In this document: positions 1-8,900 of the stretch, piece by piece
How positions within the stretch are numbered: position 1 is the stretch's first letter
How the letters are laid out: every line of letters begins with the position of its first letter
DNA from: Candidatus Aerophobota bacterium
GTDB taxonomy: Bacteria > Aerophobota > Aerophobia > Aerophobales > AE-B3A
Direction: 5' to 3'
Assembly: GCA_004376485.1 (NCBI GenBank)
Contig: SOJT01000096.1
Coordinates: 1 to 17,308, forward strand
DNA: 17,308 bases
The notes under the pieces: generated by a model
Seen by the model: the letters and a program-made list of their open reading frames with translations, nothing else
Told to the model about the DNA's origin: nothing
The model's database searches: none
Program-made: the position numbers and the translations under genes

Positions 1-279
1 CTTCGGAGCTATGGTCCGTTTGCTGTGGGCTCCGTGATGGGCAAACTTACGGGTGGGAGCAAATTCCCCCAACTTATGACCCACCATTTCCTCGGTAACA
101 AAGACACGCTGGAAATCCTTGCCATTATGGATGGCGAAGGTATAACCCACAAAATCAGGGATAACCATAGACCGACGAGACCAGGTCTTAATGGGCTCTT
201 TAGTCCCCTTTTTCATTCTCTTTATCTTTCTGAGCAACGATTCTTCCACATAGGGACCTTTTTTGAGTGAGCGACCCAT
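1..279 (-). CDS. rpsS: 30S ribosomal protein S19 (3' end cut by window edge)
   Basis: S19 binds 16S rRNA in the head of the 30S subunit near the decoding region, usually beside S13. The minus-strand frame opens at an ATG at 277-279 with MGRSLKKGPYVEESLL, and later contains GHKLGEFAPTRKF and HHGAHSKRTIAPK, all typical of S19. Ninety-three codons are present and no stop is reached, so the end lies just outside the window; 93 residues is close to the normal family length. A purine-rich GGGGGAAG sits upstream as ribosome binding site. It follows rplB by 12 bases, the standard S10-operon order; rplV and rpsC would be expected next but are not seen. Identification is secure; only the C-terminus is unknown. 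Confidence 0.95.
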   Translation of the reverse strand, partial: MGRSLKKGPYVEESLLRKIKRMKKGTKEPIKTWSRRSMVIPDFVGYTFAIHNGKDFQRVFVTEEMVGHKLGEFAPTRKFAHHGAHSKRTIAPK

Positions 280-291
280 CGTATCTTCCCC

Positions 292-1122
292 CTATTTTTT
301 CTTTCTTCTCTGAACTATAAACCGATCTGATGATTTTCTTATCTTTCGAGTTTTCTTGCCCAGGGTCGGTTTCCCCCAAGGAGTTACCGGGTGTCTTCCT
401 GGTCCGCTACGACCCTCGCCACCCCCATGGGGATGATCTATAGGATTCATGGCTACTCCTCGAACCCGAGGGCGTCTGCCCAACCATCGAGATCGTCCTG
501 CTTTGCCTATCTGGATATTCTCATGCTCCACATTGCCTACTTGACCAAGAGTAGCTCTACATTCCAAAGGAACCAGGCGTATTTCACCTGAAGGAAGTTT
601 AACCTGAGCATATCCTCCTTCTTTGCTTAGAAGCTCGGCTGATGTTCCTGCTGAGCGGACTAATTGGCCTCCTTTGCCCCTTTTTAACTCAATATTATAA
701 ATAGAACTTCCTTCCGGGATTCGCCTGAGGGAAAGATTGTTCCCCCGCCCAAAAGAAGCCTTTTCTCCGGCCATAACTCCATCCCCCACTTTTAAGAAGT
801 GAGGGGCTATAATGTACCTTTTTTCCCCATCCTTATAACAAAGGAGAGCAATTCTTGCTGATCGATTAGGATCGTACTCGATAGAAGTTACCCGGGCAGG
901 AACTCCCTCCTTATCCCTTTTGAAGTCAATTAGACGGTATTTCTTTTTACTTCCTCCTCCCCGATGTTTAACCGTAATTCTTCCCTGATCACCTCGACCG
1001 GCTCTTTTCTGCAAGGGAGAAGTAAGAGTCCTCTGGGGTTTTGCTCTGGTAATCTCAGAAAAATCAGATCCCGTCTGATGTCTTCTTCCGGAGGAAGTAG
1101 GCTTATAAATCCTCGTAGGCAT
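292..1122 (-). CDS. rplB: 50S ribosomal protein L2
   Basis: L2 is a primary 23S rRNA-binding protein needed for subunit association and for the peptidyl transferase centre. The 276-residue product has the usual length. It starts MPTRIYKPTSSGRR and carries the signature MNPIDHPHGGGEGRS around residues 225-239, with His230 matching the conserved histidine linked to peptidyl transferase activity in E. coli (about His229). The basic C-terminus ends in QRRKKK. It follows rplW after one base and precedes rpsS by 12 bases, so it is probably translated by coupling within the S10 operon. Nothing unusual is seen. Confidence 0.98.
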   Translation of the reverse strand: MPTRIYKPTSSGRRHQTGSDFSEITRAKPQRTLTSPLQKRAGRGDQGRITVKHRGGGSKKKYRLIDFKRDKEGVPARVTSIEYDPNRSARIALLCYKDGEKRYIIAPHFLKVGDGVMAGEKASFGRGNNLSLRRIPEGSSIYNIELKRGKGGQLVRSAGTSAELLSKEGGYAQVKLPSGEIRLVPLECRATLGQVGNVEHENIQIGKAGRSRWLGRRPRVRGVAMNPIDHPHGGGEGRSGPGRHPVTPWGKPTLGKKTRKIRKSSDRFIVQRRKKK

Positions 1123-1123
1123 C

Positions 1124-1414
1124 CTAAACTCCTAACTCTTCGATACTGTCGCCTTCCTTTAGTTTCACTATGGCTTTCTTGTAGCAGGATGTTTTCCCCA
1201 CCATCCGACCTCGCCACTTTCTGGGTTTACCCTTCACCTGCATGGTTCTCACTTTATCCACCCGTACCTTAAATATTTCTTCCACAGCTTTCTTTATCTC
1301 AATCTTATTCACCTGGAGGGGAACTTTAAATACATATTTATTTTCCCTTAAAAGATGAGTGCTCTTTTCCGAGACCACAGGCTGGAGAATAATTTCCTCA
1401 GGTACTTTAGTCAT
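1124..1414 (-). CDS. rplW: 50S ribosomal protein L23
   Basis: L23 lies at the exit of the nascent peptide tunnel, where trigger factor and SRP dock. The 96-residue product begins MTKVPEEIILQPVVSEKST and has the LQPVVSEKS region and the central VNKIEIKKAVEEIF helix typical of the family. Its length is normal for a bacterial L23. The ATG overlaps the TGA stop of rplD as ATGA, a four-base overlap that suggests translational coupling. It is followed by rplB after one base. Identification is secure. Confidence 0.97.
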   Translation of the reverse strand: MTKVPEEIILQPVVSEKSTHLLRENKYVFKVPLQVNKIEIKKAVEEIFKVRVDKVRTMQVKGKPRKWRGRMVGKTSCYKKAIVKLKEGDSIEELGV

Positions 1415-2034
1415 TTTCTTAGCCTATCCTCTATCTCCCTCAGGGCCCCTCTGGTTATAAATACACTCTGGTGAAATAGGATATCGTACGCTGAGACCAA
1501 AGAAGCAAGACTAACTCTAAGGTTCGGCAGATTCGAGGTGGCCCTTCTTATCTTTTCATCCCATTCCTCTAATATCAATAGGCTCCTGCCTTCCAGGGGA
1601 AAGTGGCTTAAAAATTCTACCATCTCCCGCGTCTTTGGCTCCTTCAACTCAAGTGAATCCAAAACAAAAAGCAAATTTTCTCTCAGTTTCTTTCTAAGAC
1701 TGGCTTTGAAGACCAGTCTTTTGACTTTTTTTGGTAAAGAATACTCAAAATTCCTTGATTTCGGTCCAAAGGCTACCCCTCCTCCAACCCACAGGGGTGA
1801 GCGAATGCTTCCCGCTCTTGCTCTTCCACTGCCTTTCTGAGCAAAGGGTTTGCGACCTCCGCCTCTTACCTCACCTCGAGTCTTGGTGGAAGCTGTTCCT
1901 CTTCTGCGGTTAGTTTGATGGGCTAATATTGCCTCTCTTAAAACCCATCTGTTAATCTCGCCTTTGAAGATATCCTCATCCAGCGTAGTCTTTCCAGCCT
2001 TCTTCCCCTCCACATTATAAAGCGGTAATTGCAT
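1411..2034 (-). CDS. rplD: 50S ribosomal protein L4
   Basis: L4 binds 23S rRNA and extends a loop into the exit tunnel; in E. coli it also represses its own S10 operon. The 207-residue protein contains the basic tunnel-loop segment GGGRKPFAQKGSGRARAGS around residues 58-76, followed by SPLWVGGGVAFGPK, both diagnostic. It starts two bases after the rplC stop and its own stop overlaps the rplW start. The S10-operon leader on which L4 acts in gammaproteobacteria is not available here, because rpsJ follows fusA after only 11 bases; any autoregulation would need another site. Confidence 0.97.
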   Translation of the reverse strand: MQLPLYNVEGKKAGKTTLDEDIFKGEINRWVLREAILAHQTNRRRGTASTKTRGEVRGGGRKPFAQKGSGRARAGSIRSPLWVGGGVAFGPKSRNFEYSLPKKVKRLVFKASLRKKLRENLLFVLDSLELKEPKTREMVEFLSHFPLEGRSLLILEEWDEKIRRATSNLPNLRVSLASLVSAYDILFHQSVFITRGALREIEDRLRK

Positions 2035-2036
2035 TG

Positions 2037-2657
2037 TTAGCTCTCATATCCTTTTATAGTCAAAAGATCTCCTTGCTTACCCGGCAAACTTCCTTCAATC
2101 AGGAGGAGATTCTCCTTATCGTCTACCTTAACCACCCTGAGATTACGGACGGTCACTTTCTCCCTTCCCATCCTTCCCGGCATTTTCTTTCCCTTGAATA
2201 CCTTTGACGGATCAGCCGAAGCTCCTATAGAGCCAGGCCTGCGATGCCACTGTTTTGCTCCGTGAGAGGCGGGACCACCTTTAAAACCGTATCTCTTAAC
2301 TACCCCTGCAAAACCTTTGCCTTTAGAAATACCGCTAACGCTTACCAAATCCCCCTCTTTAAAAATATCCGCTCTAATCTCATCCCCTGCTTGATACTTA
2401 TCCATATCCTTCATCTTTATTTCTCTGAGGTATTTCTGAGGCGGAATTTCTCTTTTCTTGAAGTATCCAAGCTTTGGTTTGTTGAGTCTTTTGCTCTCAT
2501 TGAAGCCTATCTGAATGGCTCCATATCCATCCTTGTCCTGCACCTTTTTCTGAACTATCACGCAGGGTCCAGCCTCAACTAAAGTTACGGGAACAAGAGT
2601 ATCTTTTTCAAAGATATGGGTCATTCCCAGTTTCTTACCTAAGATTGCCTTTATCAC
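2037..2657 (-). CDS. rplC: 50S ribosomal protein L3, GTG start
   Basis: L3 nucleates 50S assembly and reaches toward the peptidyl transferase centre. The 206-residue product begins MIKAILGKKLGMTHIF and carries the family loop GPASHGAKQWHRRPGSIG and KVFKGKKMPGRMG in its second half. The start codon is GTG at 2655-2657, overlapping the rpsJ TGA as GTGA, so translation probably depends on coupling to rpsJ. At the site where E. coli L3 has a methylated glutamine (about position 150) this protein reads GSIGAS, with alanine, as I recall for many other bacteria. Length and domain content are normal. Confidence 0.97.
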   Translation of the reverse strand: MIKAILGKKLGMTHIFEKDTLVPVTLVEAGPCVIVQKKVQDKDGYGAIQIGFNESKRLNKPKLGYFKKREIPPQKYLREIKMKDMDKYQAGDEIRADIFKEGDLVSVSGISKGKGFAGVVKRYGFKGGPASHGAKQWHRRPGSIGASADPSKVFKGKKMPGRMGREKVTVRNLRVVKVDDKENLLLIEGSLPGKQGDLLTIKGYES

Positions 2658-2962
2658 AACTTCACCTCAATGTGCACGCCAGTGGGAAGATTCATTCCCA
2701 TTAGAGCGTCCACAGTTCTGGGGTTTGATTCCAGAATGTCAATTAATCTTTTATGAACTCTTATTTCGAACTGCTCCCGGGCATCCTTATGAGTATGGGG
2801 AGATTTTATCACCGTGAATCGGCTGATCTTAGTCGGCAGGGGTACAGGACCACAGATTCCTGCTCCTGTTCTCTCTATAGTCTCTATGATTTTCTTCACC
2901 GACTGATCTAATATTCTGTGATCGTAGGCTTTCAACTTAATTCTGATCTTCTGTTTTGGCAT
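2654..2962 (-). CDS. rpsJ: 30S ribosomal protein S10 (NusE)
   Basis: S10 is a 30S head protein and, as NusE, can link NusG-bound RNA polymerase to the leading ribosome. The 102-residue sequence has normal length and motifs: IRIKLKAYDHRILDQS near the N-terminus, GPVPLPTK in the middle and FEIRVHKRLIDI in the second half. The ATG at 2960-2962 is preceded by GAGGTGA, overlapping the last bases before the start. It follows fusA by only 11 bases. In most bacteria with a joined str-S10 region a tuf gene sits in this gap; here it is absent. The stop overlaps the rplC GTG start. Confidence 0.98.
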   Translation of the reverse strand: MPKQKIRIKLKAYDHRILDQSVKKIIETIERTGAGICGPVPLPTKISRFTVIKSPHTHKDAREQFEIRVHKRLIDILESNPRTVDALMGMNLPTGVHIEVKL

Positions 2963-2973
2963 CCTTCACCTCT

Positions 2974-5061
2974 TCATTTGCTCAAGCCATAATCTCTTAT
3001 GAGCTGGCCGGCTATTCCAAGGGGTACTTCCTGGTAATGAGAAAACTCTATATTAGGTACCGCTTTACCTTGAGTTAAAGAGCGCAGTCGAGTAACATAG
3101 CCGAACAGTTCTGCCAGAGGAATATAGGCTTTGAGATACCGAATCTTCCCCTGGGTTTCCATTTCATGAATTTGGCCACGTCGGCCAGTTATGTCCCCAA
3201 ATACCTCTCCCAAAAAATCCTGAGGAACTTTTATCTCTACCTTCATTATAGGTTCCAAGAGGTATGGATCCGCCTCCCGGACTGCCTTCTTAAAGGCGAT
3301 GGAGGCAGCAGTCTTAAAGGCAAATTCCGAAGAATCTACCGGATGATATGAACCGTCAAGAAGACTTACCTTGATGTCAACCAGGGGGTAACCTCCCAAA
3401 ACTCCCGTATTCATAGCCTGCTCGATTCCTTTTCTTATAGCTCCTATAAACTCCTTGGGAATAGAGCCACCTTTAGTTTTGTCCTGGAACACGGTCTCAT
3501 CATCCTTACTCCTGGGTTCTATCTGGAGCCATACATCCCCGTACTGTCCCCTCCCTCCACTCTGGTGAATATATCGGCCCTGAGAGGAAGTTTTCTTCCT
3601 CACCGTCTCCCGGTAAGCTACTTGAGGTTCCCCCGTGTTTACTCCAACTTTAAACTCACGCCTTAATCTATCCAGAATAACTTCCAGATGAAGCTGGCCC
3701 ATTCCTGAAATTATGGTTTGCCCGGTTTCTTTGTCCTGATGAACTTTGAAAGTAGGATCCTCGCCAGCCAACTTGGAAAGAGAGTCATACAGCTTCTGCT
3801 GATCTAACTTTGTTTTGGGCTCAATAGCTATAGAGATCACCGGTTGGGCAAACTCTATGTTCTCCAGGATGATAGGATGCTGTTTATCACAAAGAGAATC
3901 TCCGGTATCAATGTTTCTAGGACCTATAGCTGCTCCAATTTCTCCGGCTTTGATTTCTGCCCTCTCTTCTCTGTAGTTAGCGTGCATTTCCAGAATACGT
4001 CCAAACCTCTCTTTCTGCTGTTTCATGGAGTTATAGACAAAGGAACCTGCTTTAATCTTTCCCGAATAAACCCGAAAATAAGTCAGTCTCCCTACATAGG
4101 GATCAGTGACAACCTTAAAAGCTAGAGCAGCCAAGGGCTCATCCGGTGAGGACTCTCTTTTCTCTTTCTCACCGGATATAGGATCTAATCCCTCTACCGG
4201 AGGGACATCTAAAGGAGAAGGCAAGTAATCTATAACCGCATCTAAGAGAAGACGGGTTCCCTTATTCCTCAGTGCACTTCCGCAAACTACGGGTACTACC
4301 TTATGATGAAGAGTCATATATCTTACCGCTCTTTTGATTTCTTCTGAAGAGAGATCTCCCTTCTCTAAGAACTTTTCCAAATAGTTATCATTGGTTTCAG
4401 CAGCTCTCTCCACTAACTGGTGGTGAAAATCAAGAGCCTTGGCTCTGAGATCCGGCGGAATTTTTTCCCTGGAAACCCGGGCTTCTAAACCCTCTCCATA
4501 CCAAATCACCGCTTCCATCTCTACTAGATCCACCACTCCCTGGAAGGTTTCCCCCTCACCGATGGGAATTTGAAGAGGTAGAGGGGGGAGATCGAGCTCT
4601 TCGCCAATGGATTCGACCACCCGGTAAAAATCAGCTCCTACTCTATCCAATTTATTAATAAAGGTAATACGAGGAATGTGGTAGCGATTGGCCTGATGCC
4701 AGACTGTTTCTGACTGCGGCTCAACTCCCTCCACACCGCAAAAAATAATCACCGCTCCATCCAACACCCTTAGGGTTCTCTCCACTTCTACAGTAAAATC
4801 AACGTGGCCTGGAGTATCAATAATATTTATTTGATGATCTTTCCAAAAACAGGTAGTTGCGGCACAGGTGATAGTAATCCCTCTTTCCTTCTCCTGTATC
4901 ATCCAATCCATCACTGCTGTACCTTCGTGGACTTCCCCTACCTTTCTTATCCTTCCTGTATAATACAACATACGTTCAGTAAGAGTGGTCTTACCCGCAT
5001 CTATATGGGCCACGATACCAATGTTTCTTATCCTGTTCACACGATAAGAGTTCTTTCCCAT
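2974..5061 (-). CDS. fusA: Elongation factor G
   Basis: EF-G is the GTPase that drives ribosomal translocation and, with RRF, ribosome recycling. The 695-residue protein has normal full length. GTPase motifs are intact: AHIDAGKTT at residues 18-26 (P-loop), RGITIT in switch I near residue 60, DTPGH at 82-86 with the catalytic histidine, and NKLD at 136-139 (NKMD is commoner). Domain IV shows GGRGQYGDVW and the tip loop DGSYHPVDSSEFAFK; domain V has GDITGRRGQIHEME and LRSLTQGKA. It starts eight bases after rpsG. FCGVEGVEPQSETVW follows the G3 region as in ordinary translational EF-G. I see no sign of the divergent EF-G2 type. Confidence 0.98.
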   Translation of the reverse strand: MGKNSYRVNRIRNIGIVAHIDAGKTTLTERMLYYTGRIRKVGEVHEGTAVMDWMIQEKERGITITCAATTCFWKDHQINIIDTPGHVDFTVEVERTLRVLDGAVIIFCGVEGVEPQSETVWHQANRYHIPRITFINKLDRVGADFYRVVESIGEELDLPPLPLQIPIGEGETFQGVVDLVEMEAVIWYGEGLEARVSREKIPPDLRAKALDFHHQLVERAAETNDNYLEKFLEKGDLSSEEIKRAVRYMTLHHKVVPVVCGSALRNKGTRLLLDAVIDYLPSPLDVPPVEGLDPISGEKEKRESSPDEPLAALAFKVVTDPYVGRLTYFRVYSGKIKAGSFVYNSMKQQKERFGRILEMHANYREERAEIKAGEIGAAIGPRNIDTGDSLCDKQHPIILENIEFAQPVISIAIEPKTKLDQQKLYDSLSKLAGEDPTFKVHQDKETGQTIISGMGQLHLEVILDRLRREFKVGVNTGEPQVAYRETVRKKTSSQGRYIHQSGGRGQYGDVWLQIEPRSKDDETVFQDKTKGGSIPKEFIGAIRKGIEQAMNTGVLGGYPLVDIKVSLLDGSYHPVDSSEFAFKTAASIAFKKAVREADPYLLEPIMKVEIKVPQDFLGEVFGDITGRRGQIHEMETQGKIRYLKAYIPLAELFGYVTRLRSLTQGKAVPNIEFSHYQEVPLGIAGQLIRDYGLSK

Positions 5062-5069
5062 CTACATCC

Positions 5070-5540
5070 TCACCATCGATAATGGGCAAAGGCTCGATTA
5101 GCCTCTGCCATTTTATGAGTATCTTCCCTTTTCTTCACAGCTAGCCCTTCTCCTCGAAAGGCCATTATTATTTCCTCAGCTAGTCTTTCCCTCATTGGCT
5201 TACCCTTCTTCTGACGGGCAAATTGAACTATCCACCGCAAGGCTAGAGTTTCCTTTCTCCCGGGATCAACGGTGGCAGGCACTTGATAAGTAGCTCCTCC
5301 AACTCGTCGAGACCGGACTTCCAATACTGGTTTAACGTTCTCCATTGCTTTCAAGAAAACCTGGAGGGGGTTCTGTTTTGTTTTTTTCTCTATGATGGCG
5401 AATGAGTCATAACAAATGGATTCGGCTTTACTCTTCTTTCCATCCCACATAACTTTATTAATGAGCTTACCCACTAACTGACTATTGTAAAGAGGATCTG
5501 GCCGAATCACTCTCTTTTTGGATATCTTTCGCCTTGCCAT
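5070..5540 (-). CDS. rpsG: 30S ribosomal protein S7
   Basis: S7 organises the head of the 30S subunit and lies near the E site. The 156-residue product has the standard length, begins MARRKISKKR and contains RRVGGATYQVP followed by ALRWIVQFARQK, both S7 signatures. It starts five bases after the rpsL stop and ends eight bases before fusA. In E. coli a roughly 100-base rpsL-rpsG gap forms the S7 autoregulatory site; no such gap exists here, so that mechanism cannot be present in that form. Confidence 0.98.
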   Translation of the reverse strand: MARRKISKKRVIRPDPLYNSQLVGKLINKVMWDGKKSKAESICYDSFAIIEKKTKQNPLQVFLKAMENVKPVLEVRSRRVGGATYQVPATVDPGRKETLALRWIVQFARQKKGKPMRERLAEEIIMAFRGEGLAVKKREDTHKMAEANRAFAHYRW

Positions 5541-5545
5541 CTCTT

Positions 5546-5914
5546 CTACTCCTTTTTCTTCCCATACCTTGACCTACTCCTTTTCCTCCCCTCAACCCCG
5601 CTAGTATCTAGAGTTCCACGGACAATGTGGTATTTTACTCCAGGTAGATCCTTGACCCTACCCCCTTCCACCAGGACAATGGAATGCTCCTGGAGGTTGT
5701 GCCCCTCTCCTGGAATGTAGACGCTGACAACTCTACCCGTGGATAGTCTCACTCTAGCTACCTTTCGAAGAGCAGAATTAGGCTTCTTGGGAGTCAGAGT
5801 TCGGACACTAACACAGACTCCTTTCTTCTGAGGTGATCCCCCAAGAGCCATACTTTTCCCTTTTTTCCCCGTTCTCCTGCGTCCTTTCCTTAACAGCTGA
5901 CTTATAGTTGGCAT
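5546..5914 (-). CDS. rpsL: 30S ribosomal protein S12
   Basis: S12 lies at the decoding centre and influences accuracy. The 122-residue protein starts MPTISQLLRKGRRR and contains TPKKPNSALRKVARVRLS and IPGEGHNLQEHSIVLVEGG, then RVKDLPGVKYHIVRG. Lysines and the PGV loop that are altered in streptomycin-resistant mutants have the wild-type residues, including the aspartate in KDLPG that is methylthiolated in many bacteria. A clear AAGGAG lies five bases before the ATG. It follows rpoC after 24 bases, the largest gap between two protein genes in the string, and no terminator is seen there. Confidence 0.98.
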   Translation of the reverse strand: MPTISQLLRKGRRRTGKKGKSMALGGSPQKKGVCVSVRTLTPKKPNSALRKVARVRLSTGRVVSVYIPGEGHNLQEHSIVLVEGGRVKDLPGVKYHIVRGTLDTSGVEGRKRSRSRYGKKKE

Positions 5915-5938
5915 TAGAGCTCCTTTTCAACAAAAACA

Positions 5939-8900
5939 TCAAGGTTCGTTCTGGGCGGGTTTATCCTCCAAGTTATAGAAACCTGTTCCCGCCGGGATAA
6001 GTTTCCCAATAATGACATTCCCCTTCAGTCCTTTAAAATAATCTATCTGTCCACATATAGCAGCTTCTGCCAGCACCTGCTTGGTCCTTTGGAAGGACGC
6101 AGCCGAGAGAAAGCTTCTTTTATCCTCCTGGGCTGCTTTGGAAATAGTTAGAAGAAGAGGCCTAACTGTAGCAGGATTGTCTCCCTTTTCCTTTATTTTG
6201 CTATTGACCTCTTCGAAATCTACCTTATCTACTTGTTCTCCGGGAAGATAACCTGTATCCCCTGGATCTTCCACTTCAACTTTTCGCATCATCTGTCTGA
6301 TGATTACCTCAAAATGCTTACTATCAATAGTCACCCCCTGAGATCTATAAACCTGCTGCGTCTGATTAACCAGATATTCTTCAACTGCTCTAACACCTTT
6401 TATGGCCAAAAGAGCGCGTGGATTGATACTTCCTTCTACAAGCTTCTCTCCCGGCTCTACTACATCTCCTTCGGAAACAAGTATTTCTCCTCCCACCTCA
6501 TAGGTGATCTCCTTTTCTCCTGCATTTTGAATCTTAACCAGAACTCTTCCCTCTTCCTCTTTAATAGCGACCCTTCCTTCTACCTCACTTATCAGAGCCT
6601 CCTCTCCCTGGCGCTGCCGAATAATTCCTCTTTTTGAATAGCTCTGTTTTCTGGGTTCAAAAAGTTCAGTAGCTCGAGGCAGCCCCTGGGGAATGTCTCC
6701 TCCTTTCTGAAATATTCCTCCGGTATGGAAGGTACGCAGAGTAAGCTGGGTTCCAGGTTCTCCTATGGATTGAGCAGCGATAACCCCCACAGCTTCGCCT
6801 AAACTCACTATTCTATGACTGGAAAGATCCCATCCGTAGCATCTCTGACACAATCCCCATTTTGTCTGACAGGTTAAGGGAGATCGGATTTTCACCTCCA
6901 GGATCCCTGCTGCATCTATCTCCCCAGCAATCTTCTTGGTAATCTCCTCATTTGACCCCACAATAACCTCATTCTTGGAAGGATCAAGAACAGGGGAAAC
7001 GGTGACCCTACCAACAATTCTTTTCCCAACCGGCTCTACTATCTTACCATCCTCTACCAAAGATCTCATGGTAAGGCCGTCTATGGTCTGACAATCACTC
7101 TCGGTGATAATGAGATCTTGAGCAGCTGCTACTAATTTGCGAGTGAGATAGCCAGCATAAGCTGTTTTTAAGGCTGTATCCACCAGGCCCTTTCTTCCTC
7201 CGCCAGTAGACATAAAGTACTCAGGAGCAGTCAAGCCTTCTTTGAAACTTGATCGAATAGGTTCCTCACTAATCCTTCCCCTCAGCCTACCCCCGGAAAT
7301 AGGATAAAAGTAATGTTTAATCACCTCAGAAGAAATGTTCAGGTCTTTGCGAAAAACTTCATCCCAGAGTTCCCGACGGTAAGTTTCCCTTATTGATCTA
7401 CTCATAAGACCCCGTATTCCAATAATCTGGCGCAATTGATCCGCACTACCTCTGGCCCCTGATTTCCACATTAAATAAAGGGAGTTGAATGGATTCCGGG
7501 ATAAATATTGAGAAACCTTCTCTCCTATCTGCTGGGTTACCCTCATTCTTACATCAATCACATCAATATATCTTTCCTCCTCACTGATACTTCCCTCCTC
7601 GGCCAGGAGGCTGAATCCCTTTATTTCATCTTCTGTCTCTTGCAAGAGCTTTCTCTTTTCTTTGATGTTGGGCAGGTCCGCCATAGAAAAAGTTAGCCCG
7701 CAAAGAGTAGCGTAATCAAATCCCAATTTCTTTATCTTATCAAGTGTTTCCACTGCAACAATATTACCCCACCTTTCCCAAGTACTAGCGATGATGGTGG
7801 ACAATACTTCTTTATCCACCAACTGATTCTTGAATTCCATTCCCTCTGGTAGAACCTCATTAAATATCACCCTTCCCGGGGTTGTCTCTATCCATTCTCC
7901 ATCTAATAAAACCTTTATGGGCTGATGGAGATCCACTTTGTCTAAGTCATAGGCCAGCAAGACCTCCTGGGGAGAGGAAAAGACCTTCCTATCACTCTTG
8001 GTCTCACTTTCCAAGGTCAAATAGTAGCAACCTACAGTAATATCCTGGGTTGGACTGACGATAGGTTCTCCATTAGAGGGAGAAAGGATGTTGTTGGTAG
8101 AGAGCAGCAGTGTCCTCGCCTCTAGCTGGGCTTCGTATGAGAGAGGAACGTGGATAGCCATCTGGTCTCCGTCGAAGTCAGCATTAAAAGCGGTACACAC
8201 CAAAGGATGCAGCTGTATAGCACTTCCTTCTATGAGAACGGGTTGGAAGGCCTGAATACCTAATCTATGCAAAGTAGGAGCTCTATTCAAAAGAACTGGA
8301 TGATCCTCAACCACTCTCTCCAGTATTCCCCAAACAAAAGGATCAGCTTTCTCCACCAGATCATTAGCTCTTTTGATAGTCTCTGCTCTCCTTTCCTCCA
8401 AAATTTCCCTAATGACAAAGGGGCGGAAAAGCTCCAAAGCCATTCTCTCTGGTATTCCACATTCATGGAGCTTTAAGTTAGGTCCCGGTACTATCACTGC
8501 TCTTCCCGAATAATCAACCCTTTTACCCAGGAGATTCTGTCGAAATCTGCCTTGTTTTCCCTTAATTGCCTCACCCAGTGATTTGAGGGGTCGACCGCCT
8601 CCTCCTAGAATAGGCTGAGATAGTTTTTCATTCTCAAATAAGGCGTCAACCGCCTGTTGGAGCATTTTCTTCTCATTCTTGATAATGATCTGGGGAGCTC
8701 CTATCTCCAACAGGTATTTGAGGCGGTTGTTTCTATTGATGATCCGACGATACAAATCATTTAAATCAGAGTTAGCGAAAATACCGCTTTCTAGCTGCAC
8801 CATAGGTCTAAAATCCGGAGGAATGACAGGAATAACTTTCAAAACCATCCATTCGGGTTTGTTACCGGAGCGCAGGAAATTCTCCACCACCTCAAGCTGC

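Noticed and set aside
7262..7402. The RpoC F-loop insertion as an intein or inserted mobile element
   Set aside because: It is only about 37 residues, far below intein size, has no splicing motifs, and no repeats flank it at the DNA level.
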